DNA of 37,563 nt, taken from positions 1 to 37,563 of IMG/VR virus record IMGVR_UViG_3300043823_000113. One strand, written 5' to 3'. Positions 1 through 7,409 of this stretch are shown here, in pieces. The stretch's first letter is position 1; the number at the start of each line of letters is the position of its first letter. The translations under genes were made by a program, and so were the position numbers. The notes beneath the pieces were generated by a model. That model did not search any database, had not been told where the DNA came from, and was given only the letters and a program-made list of their open reading frames with translations. This DNA is from a virus.

Positions 1-207
1 AACTCATCAGTTGCTTACCCAGTTGGGACTATTCTTAACTTTACTTCTTTAGGTGCAGGAATTGCATCCTTTGCTCAAGGATCAGGCGTAACCATTGTAT
101 CTACTGGTGCTACCGCATCAGCTCCTATAATTCGCGCACAATATTCTTCGGCAACTGCAATTCAAACTTCTGCCAATAACTGGCTAATAGCAGGTGATAT
201 AGCATGA
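1..207 (+). CDS. C-terminal end of a tail fibre or tail structural protein (partial)
   Basis: An open frame enters from the left edge and stops at TGA 205-207, giving 68 residues. The composition (S, T, A, G, few charges) and the ending NNWLIAGDIA resemble C-termini of phage tail-fibre or collagen-like structural proteins. The stop overlaps the ATG of the next gene (ATGA), as expected within a tail-fibre operon. The N-terminus lies outside the window, so the exact family cannot be named. Confidence 0.6.
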   Translation, partial: NSSVAYPVGTILNFTSLGAGIASFAQGSGVTIVSTGATASAPIIRAQYSSATAIQTSANNWLIAGDIA

Positions 208-743
208 CGCCGATTCTTGGGATACTTGACTCAGCTAAGTATGGGGCATTACATGCTGGCAATTATTATTCTATTGCTACGGCTACTGTAACGAGTGGTG
301 GAGCAAGCGCAATTACATTTAGTTCTATTCCGCAAACATTTACACACCTTCAACTGCGAGCAACATATATAGGTAGCGATGTGCCTACTCCACAACTTAA
401 TGGTGATACAGGTACAAACTATGTATTTCATGGTCTGCGTGGAAATGGAAGTACTGCTTCTGCTTATTCTATTACTGGAGCAAATAATTTACAACTTGGT
501 ACTGCTATCGCGCCAACTTCCACATATCCGTTTTCTTTTATATTTGACATACTTGACTACACAAATACAAGTAAATATAAAACTACAAGAGCAATCGGAG
601 CATCTGACCAAAACGGTTCTGGCGGTTTAGATTTTTCTTCTGGTCTTTGGTTAAACACTTCAGCAATAAATTCCATTACAGTTAAAATTGGAACTGGAAG
701 TGCAAACCAGTACAGTTCATTCGCCCTTTATGGAATTAAGTAG
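204..743 (+). CDS. Tail-fibre-like structural protein, paralogue 1 of 3
   Basis: This 179-residue protein shares a layout with the next two genes: an N-terminal GGASAITFSSIPQTFTHLQ motif and a C-terminal tail of aromatic and beta-type residues ending FALYGIK. The rest is rich in S, T, N and G, as in beta-structured receptor-binding or decoration proteins. It is coupled to the preceding gene by ATGA. I infer a virion surface role from position and composition. No enzymatic motif is visible. Confidence 0.7.
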   Translation: MTPILGILDSAKYGALHAGNYYSIATATVTSGGASAITFSSIPQTFTHLQLRATYIGSDVPTPQLNGDTGTNYVFHGLRGNGSTASAYSITGANNLQLGTAIAPTSTYPFSFIFDILDYTNTSKYKTTRAIGASDQNGSGGLDFSSGLWLNTSAINSITVKIGTGSANQYSSFALYGIK

Positions 744-749
744 GTTAAA

Positions 750-1277
750 ATGGCATACACAACAACAACTAACTCAGCAACTACTTATGTGCCGATTGCA
801 ACTTATACACTTGCTTCATCTGCTTCAACTGTAACTTTTGGCTCTGGTCAAACTATTCCTCAAACTTATACAGATTTAGTTTTAGTAATGAATTTTGTGC
901 AAACAACTAGCGGCTCACCAGTTATTGTATTTAATAGCGACACAACTTCTACCTATTCAATAACAAATTTAACAGGAAGCGGAAGTTCAGCCGCATCAAA
1001 TAGAGAAACTAATATCCATAACTATTATTCTTTTGATTATATTGCTACTTCAACAACAAATCCAAATCTTTCTATAATTGATATTATGAATTATTCAAAC
1101 ACAACTACTTACAAAACTGTTTTAGAAAGAGCAAATAACGCAAGTAGCGGAACAGGCGCAATGGTTGGTTTATATCAAAATACAAACGCTATTAAACAAA
1201 TTGATATTACCCGTCAATCAGGTGGATATTGGTCGGCAGGTTCTACCTTTACACTTTACGGAATTAAGGCGGCATAG
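750..1277 (+). CDS. Tail-fibre-like structural protein, paralogue 2 of 3
   Basis: This 175-residue S/T/N-rich protein has the same design as its neighbours: a TFGSGQTIPQTYTDLVLV segment near residues 29-46 and a FTLYGIK ending. The central part, which would be the exposed variable region, differs strongly from both paralogues. It lies 6 nt after the previous stop and abuts the next ATG directly. A tandem array of diverged copies is consistent with alternative or hetero-oligomeric receptor-binding proteins. That function is inferred, not shown. Confidence 0.7.
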   Translation: MAYTTTTNSATTYVPIATYTLASSASTVTFGSGQTIPQTYTDLVLVMNFVQTTSGSPVIVFNSDTTSTYSITNLTGSGSSAASNRETNIHNYYSFDYIATSTTNPNLSIIDIMNYSNTTTYKTVLERANNASSGTGAMVGLYQNTNAIKQIDITRQSGGYWSAGSTFTLYGIKAA

Positions 1278-1808
1278 ATGGCAAACCCAACATATAAACT
1301 TATTGCTTCACAAGTTGTAGGTAGTGGCGGTGCTTCGTCAATTACCTTCAGTTCTATTCCGCAGACTTATACTGATCTTCAAGTTGTAGCATCTGCACGA
1401 AGCACTCGTACTGCCGCATCTGGTGATGGTCTTGATATGTATTTCATAACATCTGGCGGAACTTTAACAACTGGATATACATATAAAGCAGTTCAAACAG
1501 ATAGTACTACTATTTACAATACAAGCACAGGATATGAACAAGGTTGGGGTGGAGTAATTTCTACCAATGCTTCGTCATCAAATGCTTTTGGTAGTACAAT
1601 TTTTTATATTCCTAACTACACATCAAGCAATCAAAAATCTTACAGTGTTGATTCAGTTGGCGAAAATAATGCTTCATCTGGCTGGCTGTCATTTAACGCC
1701 GCATTAAATTCAACAACTTCCGCCATTACTGGTTTGCAATTTTTTGCTGGCAATGGCTCACTTGTCCAATACTCAACATTTTACTTATACGGAATAAAGA
1801 ATAGTTAA
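1278..1808 (+). CDS. Tail-fibre-like structural protein, paralogue 3 of 3
   Basis: This 176-residue third copy carries GGASSITFSSIPQTYTDLQ near residues 17-35, almost identical to paralogue 1, and ends FYLYGIKNS. The middle is diverged and rich in S, T, G and Y. It starts immediately after the TAG of paralogue 2. The conserved N-terminal motif and C-terminal strand with a variable centre point to a common fold with changing surface loops. Confidence 0.7.
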   Translation: MANPTYKLIASQVVGSGGASSITFSSIPQTYTDLQVVASARSTRTAASGDGLDMYFITSGGTLTTGYTYKAVQTDSTTIYNTSTGYEQGWGGVISTNASSSNAFGSTIFYIPNYTSSNQKSYSVDSVGENNASSGWLSFNAALNSTTSAITGLQFFAGNGSLVQYSTFYLYGIKNS

Positions 1809-1821
1809 GGAGATAAACAAT

Positions 1822-2124
1822 ATGAGCGATGTAATCGAGATAAATTGTACGACTGGTCAAGTAACTGAGCGGGCCTTCACACCAGAAGAACTTGCCGCTA
1901 ATCAACAGGCACAAGCAGACTATGCCGCTAAGCAAGCAGCTGATGCTGCTGCGGCGCAAGCTCAGGCTACGGCATTAGCAGCAACCAATGCAAAGTTAAT
2001 TGCTCTTGGCTTAACTCAAGTTGATATTAACAACTTGCTTGGAGCAGCACAAAACCCTGCCATAGCACAAGCAGCGCTTAGCACTACTGGCGCTACAGGT
2101 GCAACTGGTTCATCAAACGCTTAA
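1822..2124 (+). CDS. Small tail-associated protein, Ala/Gln-rich
   Basis: This 100-residue protein begins with a short beta-like segment (NCTTGQVTERAFTPEELA) of a type common in small proteins encoded beside phage tail fibres. An Ala/Gln-rich helical stretch (about residues 30-60) and a GATGATG tail follow. A clear ribosome-binding site (AAGGAGA) precedes the ATG. It may be a fibre chaperone or accessory protein, but only position and the N-terminal motif support this. Confidence 0.65.
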   Translation: MSDVIEINCTTGQVTERAFTPEELAANQQAQADYAAKQAADAAAAQAQATALAATNAKLIALGLTQVDINNLLGAAQNPAIAQAALSTTGATGATGSSNA

Positions 2125-2144
2125 TTAACTTTTAAGGGGTACAA

Positions 2145-4379
2145 GTGACTACACTTGACGGAAATTTTCATATTGCTGAAAGACCTGTTGATCCAATTGG
2201 CCAACCGTCTAACTCTGGCGCTACTTGGGTTAATACCAGTATCCAGTATGACGTTGCCATTGCTGGCATACCGTTTTTCTTGGCTGTAAGTAAAGAACAT
2301 CCTTACACCAGAGAAACGGCTCAATACCGCAAGCAACAGATTGATCAGCAAAAAGAACCAGGTGAACAAACACTAACTGGTTGGTGGCTACGTAGCCAAT
2401 CATCTTTTCATTATGGCGCTGGCATTAGATATGAAGAACCAGTTGAAGGCGATACAGTATCTTACCGATTCAACAAGTCCGCTGGTGTAGATGTATTTAA
2501 CATTGGTCGAGTTACCTTGTTACCAGATGTTACTGCTAACTCATCTGTAACTGTAGGCTCTGGCGTATCACCGATTCTAGTTGGTGGCACAGATACTAAC
2601 GGTGTTGATTTGTACCTAACAGCAGTTGGCTCTACGCTAACTCGTACAACCGCAGCTGGTGTAACCACAACCTTAACTTGGGGCGGAACTGGCACAATCA
2701 TTTCAGTTGCCCAAGACGGCGCTAACTATTATGTTCTAAATGCTACAGGTATTTACAAAGGCCCATTAACAGGTGCAACTAACGGAACATTGTTATTTAC
2801 TAATCCAACAATGGTTGGTACTGTAACTAGCGGTGTATTAGGTTGGGTTAAGCAACGCCTTATTGCTGGCATTAACAACTATGTATTTGAAGTTGACCCA
2901 GTTGTATCTTATAGCGTAACCAGCAAAATGGTTGATGGATCATATAACGCCACACTAACTACATCATCTGCCCATAACTTTGTTGTTGGCGATGAAATTA
3001 CAGTAGCCAGCGTTGACTCTACTTTCAACGGTACACAAACCATAACAGCAGTTGCTAACTCAACTAGCTTAACATATTTTCTAAATACCGCTGCTGTCGC
3101 TTATCAAACAACTTCCGCAGGTACAGTTGCTTTAGCGAGCAATAATAATTTGCCTATCTATGCTAATCCAAATCCAGCCTGGCAATGGACTGCCATCTGT
3201 GAAGGACCAAACAATATCTACATCTCAGGCAATGCGGGTACTTATTCCAGTATCTTCCGCTTAGCATTAGATACAACCACAGGTCAAATTCCATTACTTA
3301 TCCGTTCACTTGAAGCGGCAATTATGCCAGCTGGTGAACAGATTTATACTCTTGGTGCATACCTTGGCAAGTACATTGTCATTGGTTCTAACAAGGGCAT
3401 AAGAATCGGAACGATTGATACTTCAGGCTTTGTGTCTAATGGTTATATTACTTATGGTCCTTTGATTGTAATTACCAATGGCTATGATCCTGCAAGCGCA
3501 ACTGTATTAAATGGCTTGCCTTGTCGTAGCCTTGTCTTTAATGACCGTTATGCTTATGTTACTTGCTCAGATTATATTGATAATGGCGATGGTACATATT
3601 CATCAGGCTTAATTAAAATTGACCTAAGCCGAGACTTTGGAACATTGCAAATGGGTTGGGCTACACACTTGCGTGTACCTTCAACAGCAGAAGCAACTAG
3701 CGTATGTGTCATGGGACAAACCAATCAATTAGTTATTGGTGTTAAAGGTACAGGCATATATCAACAAGCAAATACTCTTGTCTCATCTGGCTATATCCAA
3801 ACAGGACAGATTCGCTACTTCACACTTGAAGATAAGCACTTTGAATTAGCCAAACTAAGAGTTACTTCACCACTACAAGGCAAGTTAAAACTTACTGTAG
3901 TTAATGCAGATAGTACAACTGCTGACATTATCACCGTTGATAATTCATTTGATTTTACCCAAGATATTACAGGAATGGATACTCAAGACATTGAACCGAA
4001 AGAAAGTATTGCTCTTCGTTTTACTCTTTACTCTGCTACTGGCCAGCTTGTGGGTCAAGAAGACTCGTTCAACGGCTACCAATTAAAAGCATTACCTGCT
4101 GTCAAAAGAGAAAGAATGCTAACTCTCCCACTTGAGAATTTTGATTTTAATGGTGACAGATTCAACATGTCCGAAGGATATGACGGACGTGCTGCTGAAT
4201 ATCTAGCAACATTAGAAGAGATTGAGTCTGAAGGAGATGTAATTATCCTACAAGACTTTATCAATAATGAATCTGTTAGAGGTGTTATTGATTCAATCAA
4301 GTTCATTGGGCAAACTCCACCAGAGAGAAGATTTAATAACTTTGGCGGAATTATTGAAGTGCAGTTTAGGACAGTATAG
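2145..4379 (+). CDS. Large tail protein (probable beta-propeller-type minor tail or fibre protein)
   Basis: This 744-residue protein starts at GTG behind an AAGGGG ribosome-binding site. The N-terminal region, with RPVDPIGQP and the stretch AQYRKQQIDQQKEPGEQTLTG, resembles a tail protein family I recall from actinophages. Residues roughly 130-540 contain repeated beta-strand units of the type YYVLNATGIYKG and YIVIGSNKGIRIG, suggesting a propeller or repeat fold. The C-terminal 200 residues look like a beta-sandwich with a FDFNGDRFN segment. No protease or lyase motif was recognised. A virion structural role is likely. Confidence 0.75.
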   Translation: MTTLDGNFHIAERPVDPIGQPSNSGATWVNTSIQYDVAIAGIPFFLAVSKEHPYTRETAQYRKQQIDQQKEPGEQTLTGWWLRSQSSFHYGAGIRYEEPVEGDTVSYRFNKSAGVDVFNIGRVTLLPDVTANSSVTVGSGVSPILVGGTDTNGVDLYLTAVGSTLTRTTAAGVTTTLTWGGTGTIISVAQDGANYYVLNATGIYKGPLTGATNGTLLFTNPTMVGTVTSGVLGWVKQRLIAGINNYVFEVDPVVSYSVTSKMVDGSYNATLTTSSAHNFVVGDEITVASVDSTFNGTQTITAVANSTSLTYFLNTAAVAYQTTSAGTVALASNNNLPIYANPNPAWQWTAICEGPNNIYISGNAGTYSSIFRLALDTTTGQIPLLIRSLEAAIMPAGEQIYTLGAYLGKYIVIGSNKGIRIGTIDTSGFVSNGYITYGPLIVITNGYDPASATVLNGLPCRSLVFNDRYAYVTCSDYIDNGDGTYSSGLIKIDLSRDFGTLQMGWATHLRVPSTAEATSVCVMGQTNQLVIGVKGTGIYQQANTLVSSGYIQTGQIRYFTLEDKHFELAKLRVTSPLQGKLKLTVVNADSTTADIITVDNSFDFTQDITGMDTQDIEPKESIALRFTLYSATGQLVGQEDSFNGYQLKALPAVKRERMLTLPLENFDFNGDRFNMSEGYDGRAAEYLATLEEIESEGDVIILQDFINNESVRGVIDSIKFIGQTPPERRFNNFGGIIEVQFRTV

Positions 4380-4381
4380 CT

Positions 4382-4678
4382 ATGGTTAATCAAGTCAATC
4401 TTTGGACTATCATTTATTCAGTTGTATTTTCAGTAGGAGCCATAGGCTCTTTTTTTTGGGTCATTGTAAAGCGGATAGTCAACCATGTTATTGAAGAACA
4501 TATTGATCTAATGCGTGAAGAACTAGCGTCTTTTAATCGCAAGTTTGACCGAGTTGAATATGCGCTATATAACAATGGACAGACTGGCTTGATTAACAAA
4601 GTAGATGCTCTAATACAAAATCAACAGATTATTAAAACTGACGTGGAAGTGATGAAGGCTAAATATGAAAATCTCTAA
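4382..4678 (+). CDS. Small membrane protein with one TM helix and a coiled coil
   Basis: This 98-residue protein has a hydrophobic N-terminal helix (about residues 7-30, including IIYSVVFSVGAIGSFFWVIV). A charged helical stretch with a heptad-like pattern follows. It is the first gene of the lysis cassette and overlaps the next gene by 14 nt. A holin-accessory or spanin-like role is possible from position only. The family was not recognised with certainty. Confidence 0.65.
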   Translation: MVNQVNLWTIIYSVVFSVGAIGSFFWVIVKRIVNHVIEEHIDLMREELASFNRKFDRVEYALYNNGQTGLINKVDALIQNQQIIKTDVEVMKAKYENL

Positions 4679-5012
4679 GAAAAAATATATCCACCCCGAT
4701 ACTCAAGATGTATTAACCTTTTCTGAACTTATCTCTTGGAAAATCCAAGGAATAATCCGCAACTGGACATTTGTTATTATCTGGACAGTAGGTACTATTG
4801 TATGGTGGATTAAGCCACGTTGGTTTGGCGACACATCTGCTTATATCAAATGGATGAACTTAGCATCTTGGCTTGCAGTTACAGTTGAATTGATTATCGG
4901 TATTGCCATGATTGGGCAAACTAAGCGTGATGCAATGATCATCCGCCATATTCTTAAATTAGAAAAACAAGAAATTGAACATCTTGAAGAAATTATAGAA
5001 GGGGACAAATGA
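4665..5012 (+). CDS. Two-TM membrane protein, holin candidate
   Basis: This 115-residue protein has two predicted membrane helices, at about residues 35-52 (FVIIWTVGTIVWWI) and 67-86 (LASWLAVTVELIIGIAMIG). A basic N-terminus and an acidic helical C-terminus (KLEKQEIEHLEEIIEGDK) flank them. Two TM segments directly upstream of cell-wall hydrolases fit a holin. Its stop overlaps the ATG of the next gene (ATGA). Other small phage membrane proteins could look the same. Confidence 0.6.
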   Translation: MKISKKKYIHPDTQDVLTFSELISWKIQGIIRNWTFVIIWTVGTIVWWIKPRWFGDTSAYIKWMNLASWLAVTVELIIGIAMIGQTKRDAMIIRHILKLEKQEIEHLEEIIEGDK

Positions 5013-5497
5013 GTTACAGCCCACGCATTGGTGACTATGGCGTTATAGCAAGTGATGGATTATTTGCCCGCTTGATTCAATTAGGAACAAGGAGTAGATG
5101 GAACCATGCGTTTGTTTACGTTGGTGAAATTGATGGCGTTGCTAGTATTGTTGAAGCTAATCCAACTGGCGTTGCTATCTCACCAGTCTCTGAGTATCCA
5201 CGCATTGCATGGAACCAACATGAAGAACTTACCGACGAGCAAAGAGCTGGCATTGTCTTTTATGCCAGGCGAGCAGTTGGACGGCCATACAATTGGGGCA
5301 TTATTCTAATGTTGGCACTTCGCTCACTTGGATTAAAAGTATTTCCCAAATCCTTTATTCATTACTTAGCAAAGCATGAAGGTTACATTTGTTCTGAACT
5401 TGTAGCAGAATGCTACGAAAGAGCAGGATTTAAGATTGCACCTGATGCAAGTTTATGTAACCCAGGTGATTTAGCAGAAAGATTGATCTGGCAATAA
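5009..5497 (+). CDS. Permuted papain-fold (YiiX/NlpC-P60-like) cysteine hydrolase
   Basis: This 162-residue protein has His33 in RWNHAFVYVG and Cys128 in YICSELVAECYERAGF. In permuted NlpC/P60 or YaeF/YiiX enzymes the catalytic His precedes the Cys in this way, and the spacing fits. The family cleaves peptide or amide bonds, often in cell-wall peptides or lipoproteins. It sits between a holin-like gene and the amidase, overlapping both neighbours by 1-4 nt, so a peptidoglycan-degrading role during lysis is a reasonable inference. No signal peptide is visible. Confidence 0.75.
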   Translation: MSYSPRIGDYGVIASDGLFARLIQLGTRSRWNHAFVYVGEIDGVASIVEANPTGVAISPVSEYPRIAWNQHEELTDEQRAGIVFYARRAVGRPYNWGIILMLALRSLGLKVFPKSFIHYLAKHEGYICSELVAECYERAGFKIAPDASLCNPGDLAERLIWQ

Positions 5498-6027
5498 TGG
5501 CTACAACAGCAAAGAATTTTACCCCAGGAATTGGCATACGCAAACCTATACGTATGATTGTTTTGCATTCAGCAGAAAATCAACAATTAGAGGGACAAGC
5601 CCAACACCTAGCAGAGTGGTTTGCAGGTAAGACTGCACCACAAGCATCTGCTCATTATATGGTTGATGATAAGCAAGTTGTTCAATCAGTTGATGATACT
5701 GATGTTGCTTGGGCTGTAGGCGTTTGGGCTGCTAACCTAGAGTCAATTTCAATTGAAATGACTGGGCAAGCAGCCTTCACGGCCCAGGAGTGGAGCAACC
5801 AATACAGCAAGTCTATGATTAACCAAGTAGTTGGTTTAGCCAAAAGACTTAGTCAGAAGTATAGCATACCTGCTGAACATTTATCGCTTGGACAAATCCT
5901 AGATGGCAAGACTAAAGGCTTTTGTACCCATGCTGATATTACCGCTGCCTATAAGGTAATGGGTGGCCATACCGATCCTGGCCCTAACTTTCCACTACAG
6001 ACTTTATTGGATTTAATTAAAGGTTAA
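5497..6027 (+). CDS. N-acetylmuramoyl-L-alanine amidase endolysin (Amidase_2)
   Basis: This 176-residue single-domain enzyme should cleave the bond between MurNAc and L-Ala of peptidoglycan. Zinc-ligand candidates of the Amidase_2/PGRP fold are visible: His24 in MIVLHSAEN, His145 in FCTHADIT and Asp160 in GGHTDPGPNFP. The substrate-groove segment SAHYMVDD (51-58) is also typical. It has no cell-wall-binding domain and no signal peptide, so it probably needs a holin for export. The start codon overlaps the preceding stop (TAATG). Confidence 0.9.
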   Translation: MATTAKNFTPGIGIRKPIRMIVLHSAENQQLEGQAQHLAEWFAGKTAPQASAHYMVDDKQVVQSVDDTDVAWAVGVWAANLESISIEMTGQAAFTAQEWSNQYSKSMINQVVGLAKRLSQKYSIPAEHLSLGQILDGKTKGFCTHADITAAYKVMGGHTDPGPNFPLQTLLDLIKG

Positions 6028-6028
6028 T

Positions 6029-6673
6029 ATGCCAACCATACGCCTTATCAACGACAATGAACTAACTGAAGCAGACTTTGTTAATGTTACCGCTGCCGTT
6101 GCCCATTTTGTCCCGTTAATAACCAAGGCTTGGGGTTTACCTACCTACCAAGTAGTTGGTGGGGGAGTGGCACAAGCAGGTGACTGGGTAGTAAATATTA
6201 CCGAGAAAAACCGCTTAGCAGGGGCTAATGGCTACCATGAGGATATAAACGGCATACCAGTTGCCTATTGCTCTTTACGGGGCGCAGGGCGCATTTATGG
6301 TACATATCTAAAACCGTTTACTTTTCAGGGTAAGTTAGTCCATCCAGCTATTTATAGTGAAGGAATAGTCACCGTCATCTGCCATGAGATTGCAGAGATG
6401 TTATGTGACCCACAAGTGGTTAACTATTCCAAGCCAGATGCTCAAGGGCGAGAATGGCTTATTGAAGTTTGCGACCATGTCTTCGGCTCATATTCCTTCT
6501 ATGTAGTTGATGGACAGGTGGCAGTTCTGCCAGATGTAACAACTCCTGCATTCTATGAAGTAGGATCAAAAGCACCATATAGCATCTTTGGCGGGGCTAC
6601 TGCTCCGTTTACTATGACCAAATCAGGCTATGGATATTACAAAGATTCTCATGGCGTGTTGCAACGCTTGTAA
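6029..6673 (+). CDS. Zincin-like metalloprotein with an HExxE motif
   Basis: This 214-residue protein carries CHEIAEMLCDP (His119, Glu120, Glu123, Asp127) and a downstream EVCDHVFGSY segment (His150). An HExxE core preceded by a hydrophobic strand (GIVTVI) is a metallopeptidase-like arrangement. I recall similar uncharacterised proteins in actinobacteria and their phages. It lies 1 nt behind the amidase and ahead of a holin-like gene, so it may act on the host envelope or on proteins at lysis. The substrate is unknown. Confidence 0.65.
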   Translation: MPTIRLINDNELTEADFVNVTAAVAHFVPLITKAWGLPTYQVVGGGVAQAGDWVVNITEKNRLAGANGYHEDINGIPVAYCSLRGAGRIYGTYLKPFTFQGKLVHPAIYSEGIVTVICHEIAEMLCDPQVVNYSKPDAQGREWLIEVCDHVFGSYSFYVVDGQVAVLPDVTTPAFYEVGSKAPYSIFGGATAPFTMTKSGYGYYKDSHGVLQRL

Positions 6674-6728
6674 ATCTTAACAAGTGCTATCCTCATCTTG
6701 TCCAAATAGGACAAAGATAAGGAGCAAT

Positions 6729-6911
6729 ATGAAAATTAGCAAAGCGCTGGTAGAACATTATGCAGTTGCATTTGTAGTTGCATCAGTTGCCATCTGGCAA
6801 ACTGGTCAACATTCATTCAAGAAATTGGCTTGGGCAGCAGCTATTGCTGTATTTGGACCTGTTATTTCCGCAGCGTACAATCACCTAAAGTCAGGTAACA
6901 CAACTAAATAA
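6729..6911 (+). CDS. Small hydrophobic protein, holin-like
   Basis: The chosen start (ATG 6729) has an AAGGAG ribosome-binding site and gives 60 residues; an upstream in-frame start lacks one. Two short hydrophobic stretches (about 10-23 and 31-46, including AAIAVFGPVISAAY) are separated by a charged turn, with a polar, basic tail. It is the last gene of the lysis cassette, immediately before the terminator. It could be a second holin or antiholin. Confidence 0.6.
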   Translation: MKISKALVEHYAVAFVVASVAIWQTGQHSFKKLAWAAAIAVFGPVISAAYNHLKSGNTTK

Positions 6912-6922
6912 TTAAAATAATT

Positions 6923-6952
6923 AAGGCCGTCCTTCGGGGCGGCCTTTTTTTG
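6923..6952 (+). terminator. Rho-independent terminator of the lysis/tail operon
   Basis: A 10-bp stem (AAGGCCGTCC / GGGCGGCCTT, one G-U pair) with a TTCG tetraloop is followed by a run of T. It lies 12 nt after the last lysis gene. This is the strongest terminator in the window. Confidence 0.95.
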
Positions 6953-6977
6953 TTTGCTTAAAATCAAGTGACAGTTT

Positions 6978-6995
6978 TATACCGTTTTCGGTATA
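6978..6995. promoter_or_regulatory. Perfect inverted repeat, possible operator
   Basis: The sequence TATACCG-TTTT-CGGTATA is a perfect 7-bp dyad. Its half-site TACCG recurs in the four-copy motif of the leftward arm, so both may be recognised by the same regulator. No T-run follows, so it is unlikely to be a terminator. Confidence 0.4.
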
Positions 6996-7060
6996 GTTCT
7001 GCCATTTTTTTTACAAAAATAAACAGAATTATCCTTAAGCCTCACTATCGTTCGGCTTAC

Positions 7061-7110
7061 CGTAAGCGCCCTTAGAGGCGCTTTCCGTTTAACTCGCTTC
7101 CGCGCTTACG
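7061..7110 (+). promoter_or_regulatory. Competing hairpins in the early leader region
   Basis: The segment CGTAAGCGC (7061-7069) can pair with GCGCTTACG (7102-7110), a perfect 9-bp stem. Alternatively AAGCGCC (7064-7070) pairs with GGCGCTT (7077-7083) around a CTTAGA loop. The two pairings exclude each other. This could be an attenuator-like switch or a structured DNA site. Confidence 0.35.
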
Positions 7111-7155
7111 CTCGTATTGTAATCCATTTGAAGCATTTTCACCCACTTGCATAAA

Positions 7156-7179
7156 GCGACACGCCGATTGGCGTGTTGC
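7156..7179. promoter_or_regulatory. Long dyad overlapping the -35 region, candidate operator
   Basis: GCGACACGCC-GATT-GGCGTGTTGC is a 10-bp inverted repeat with one G-T mismatch. Its right end overlaps the -35 candidate TTGCAA (7176-7181). The half-site GCGACACGCC recurs exactly at 17825-17834 and, on the other strand, at 22535-22544, which argues for a binding site rather than chance. Confidence 0.4.
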
Positions 7180-7204
7180 AATTTCACGCGCCAGTTTTTA
7201 TCTG
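7176..7204 (+). promoter_or_regulatory. Candidate promoter of the early/middle operon
   Basis: TTGCAA (7176-7181) and TATCTG (7199-7204) are separated by 17 nt. The first ATG (7218) follows 13 nt later and has no Shine-Dalgarno sequence, so the transcript would be leaderless or nearly so, which is common in actinobacteria. An alternative -10, TACGCT (7206-7211), lies 6 nt before the ATG and would give an exactly leaderless mRNA. Confidence 0.4.
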
Positions 7205-7217
7205 CTACGCTTTTCCT

Positions 7218-7409
7218 ATGGAAACAACGATACAACATAGATCATTCTCATCATTTACATCGTGGACTAGGTGCGGTAAAGCATGGCAACTAGAGCGATT
7301 ATTAAAAGCACCAAGTGAGCCTGCTTGGTGGTTTGCAGGTGGCTCAGCATTTCACTTAGCCGCAGAAAAATATTTACGCACATTAGTTGAAGGGACGGAA
7401 AGTGAGTGA
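7218..7409 (+). CDS. Cas4/RecB-like PD-(D/E)XK nuclease, N-terminal fragment
   Basis: This 63-residue product carries the N-terminal part of the Cas4/RecB-type exonuclease family seen in actinophages: SFSSFTSWTRCGKAWQLERL followed by WWFAGGSAFHLAAEKYL. Cys19 matches the first of four cysteines that bind an Fe-S cluster in such enzymes. The stop at 7407 cuts the family short, and the remainder is encoded at 7837-8505 after two unrelated genes. The start is ATG 7218; the longer frame from 7173 looks non-coding. It probably co-folds with the C-terminal fragment, or it is a decaying relic. Confidence 0.75.
   Translation: METTIQHRSFSSFTSWTRCGKAWQLERLLKAPSEPAWWFAGGSAFHLAAEKYLRTLVEGTESE

Larger units (their letters stand above)
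6953..7217. other. Intergenic control region before the early/middle operon
   Basis: Together with the terminator this makes a gene-free stretch of about 300 nt between the lysis cassette and the DNA-metabolism operon. I see no supported gene. It holds a perfect dyad, competing GC-rich hairpins, a second long dyad and a promoter candidate, each listed separately. Confidence 0.7.

Noticed and set aside
7173-7217. Upstream start for the nuclease N-fragment
   Set aside because: The extra residues have no family character and would be encoded within the dyad/promoter region; the family begins near METTIQHRSF.
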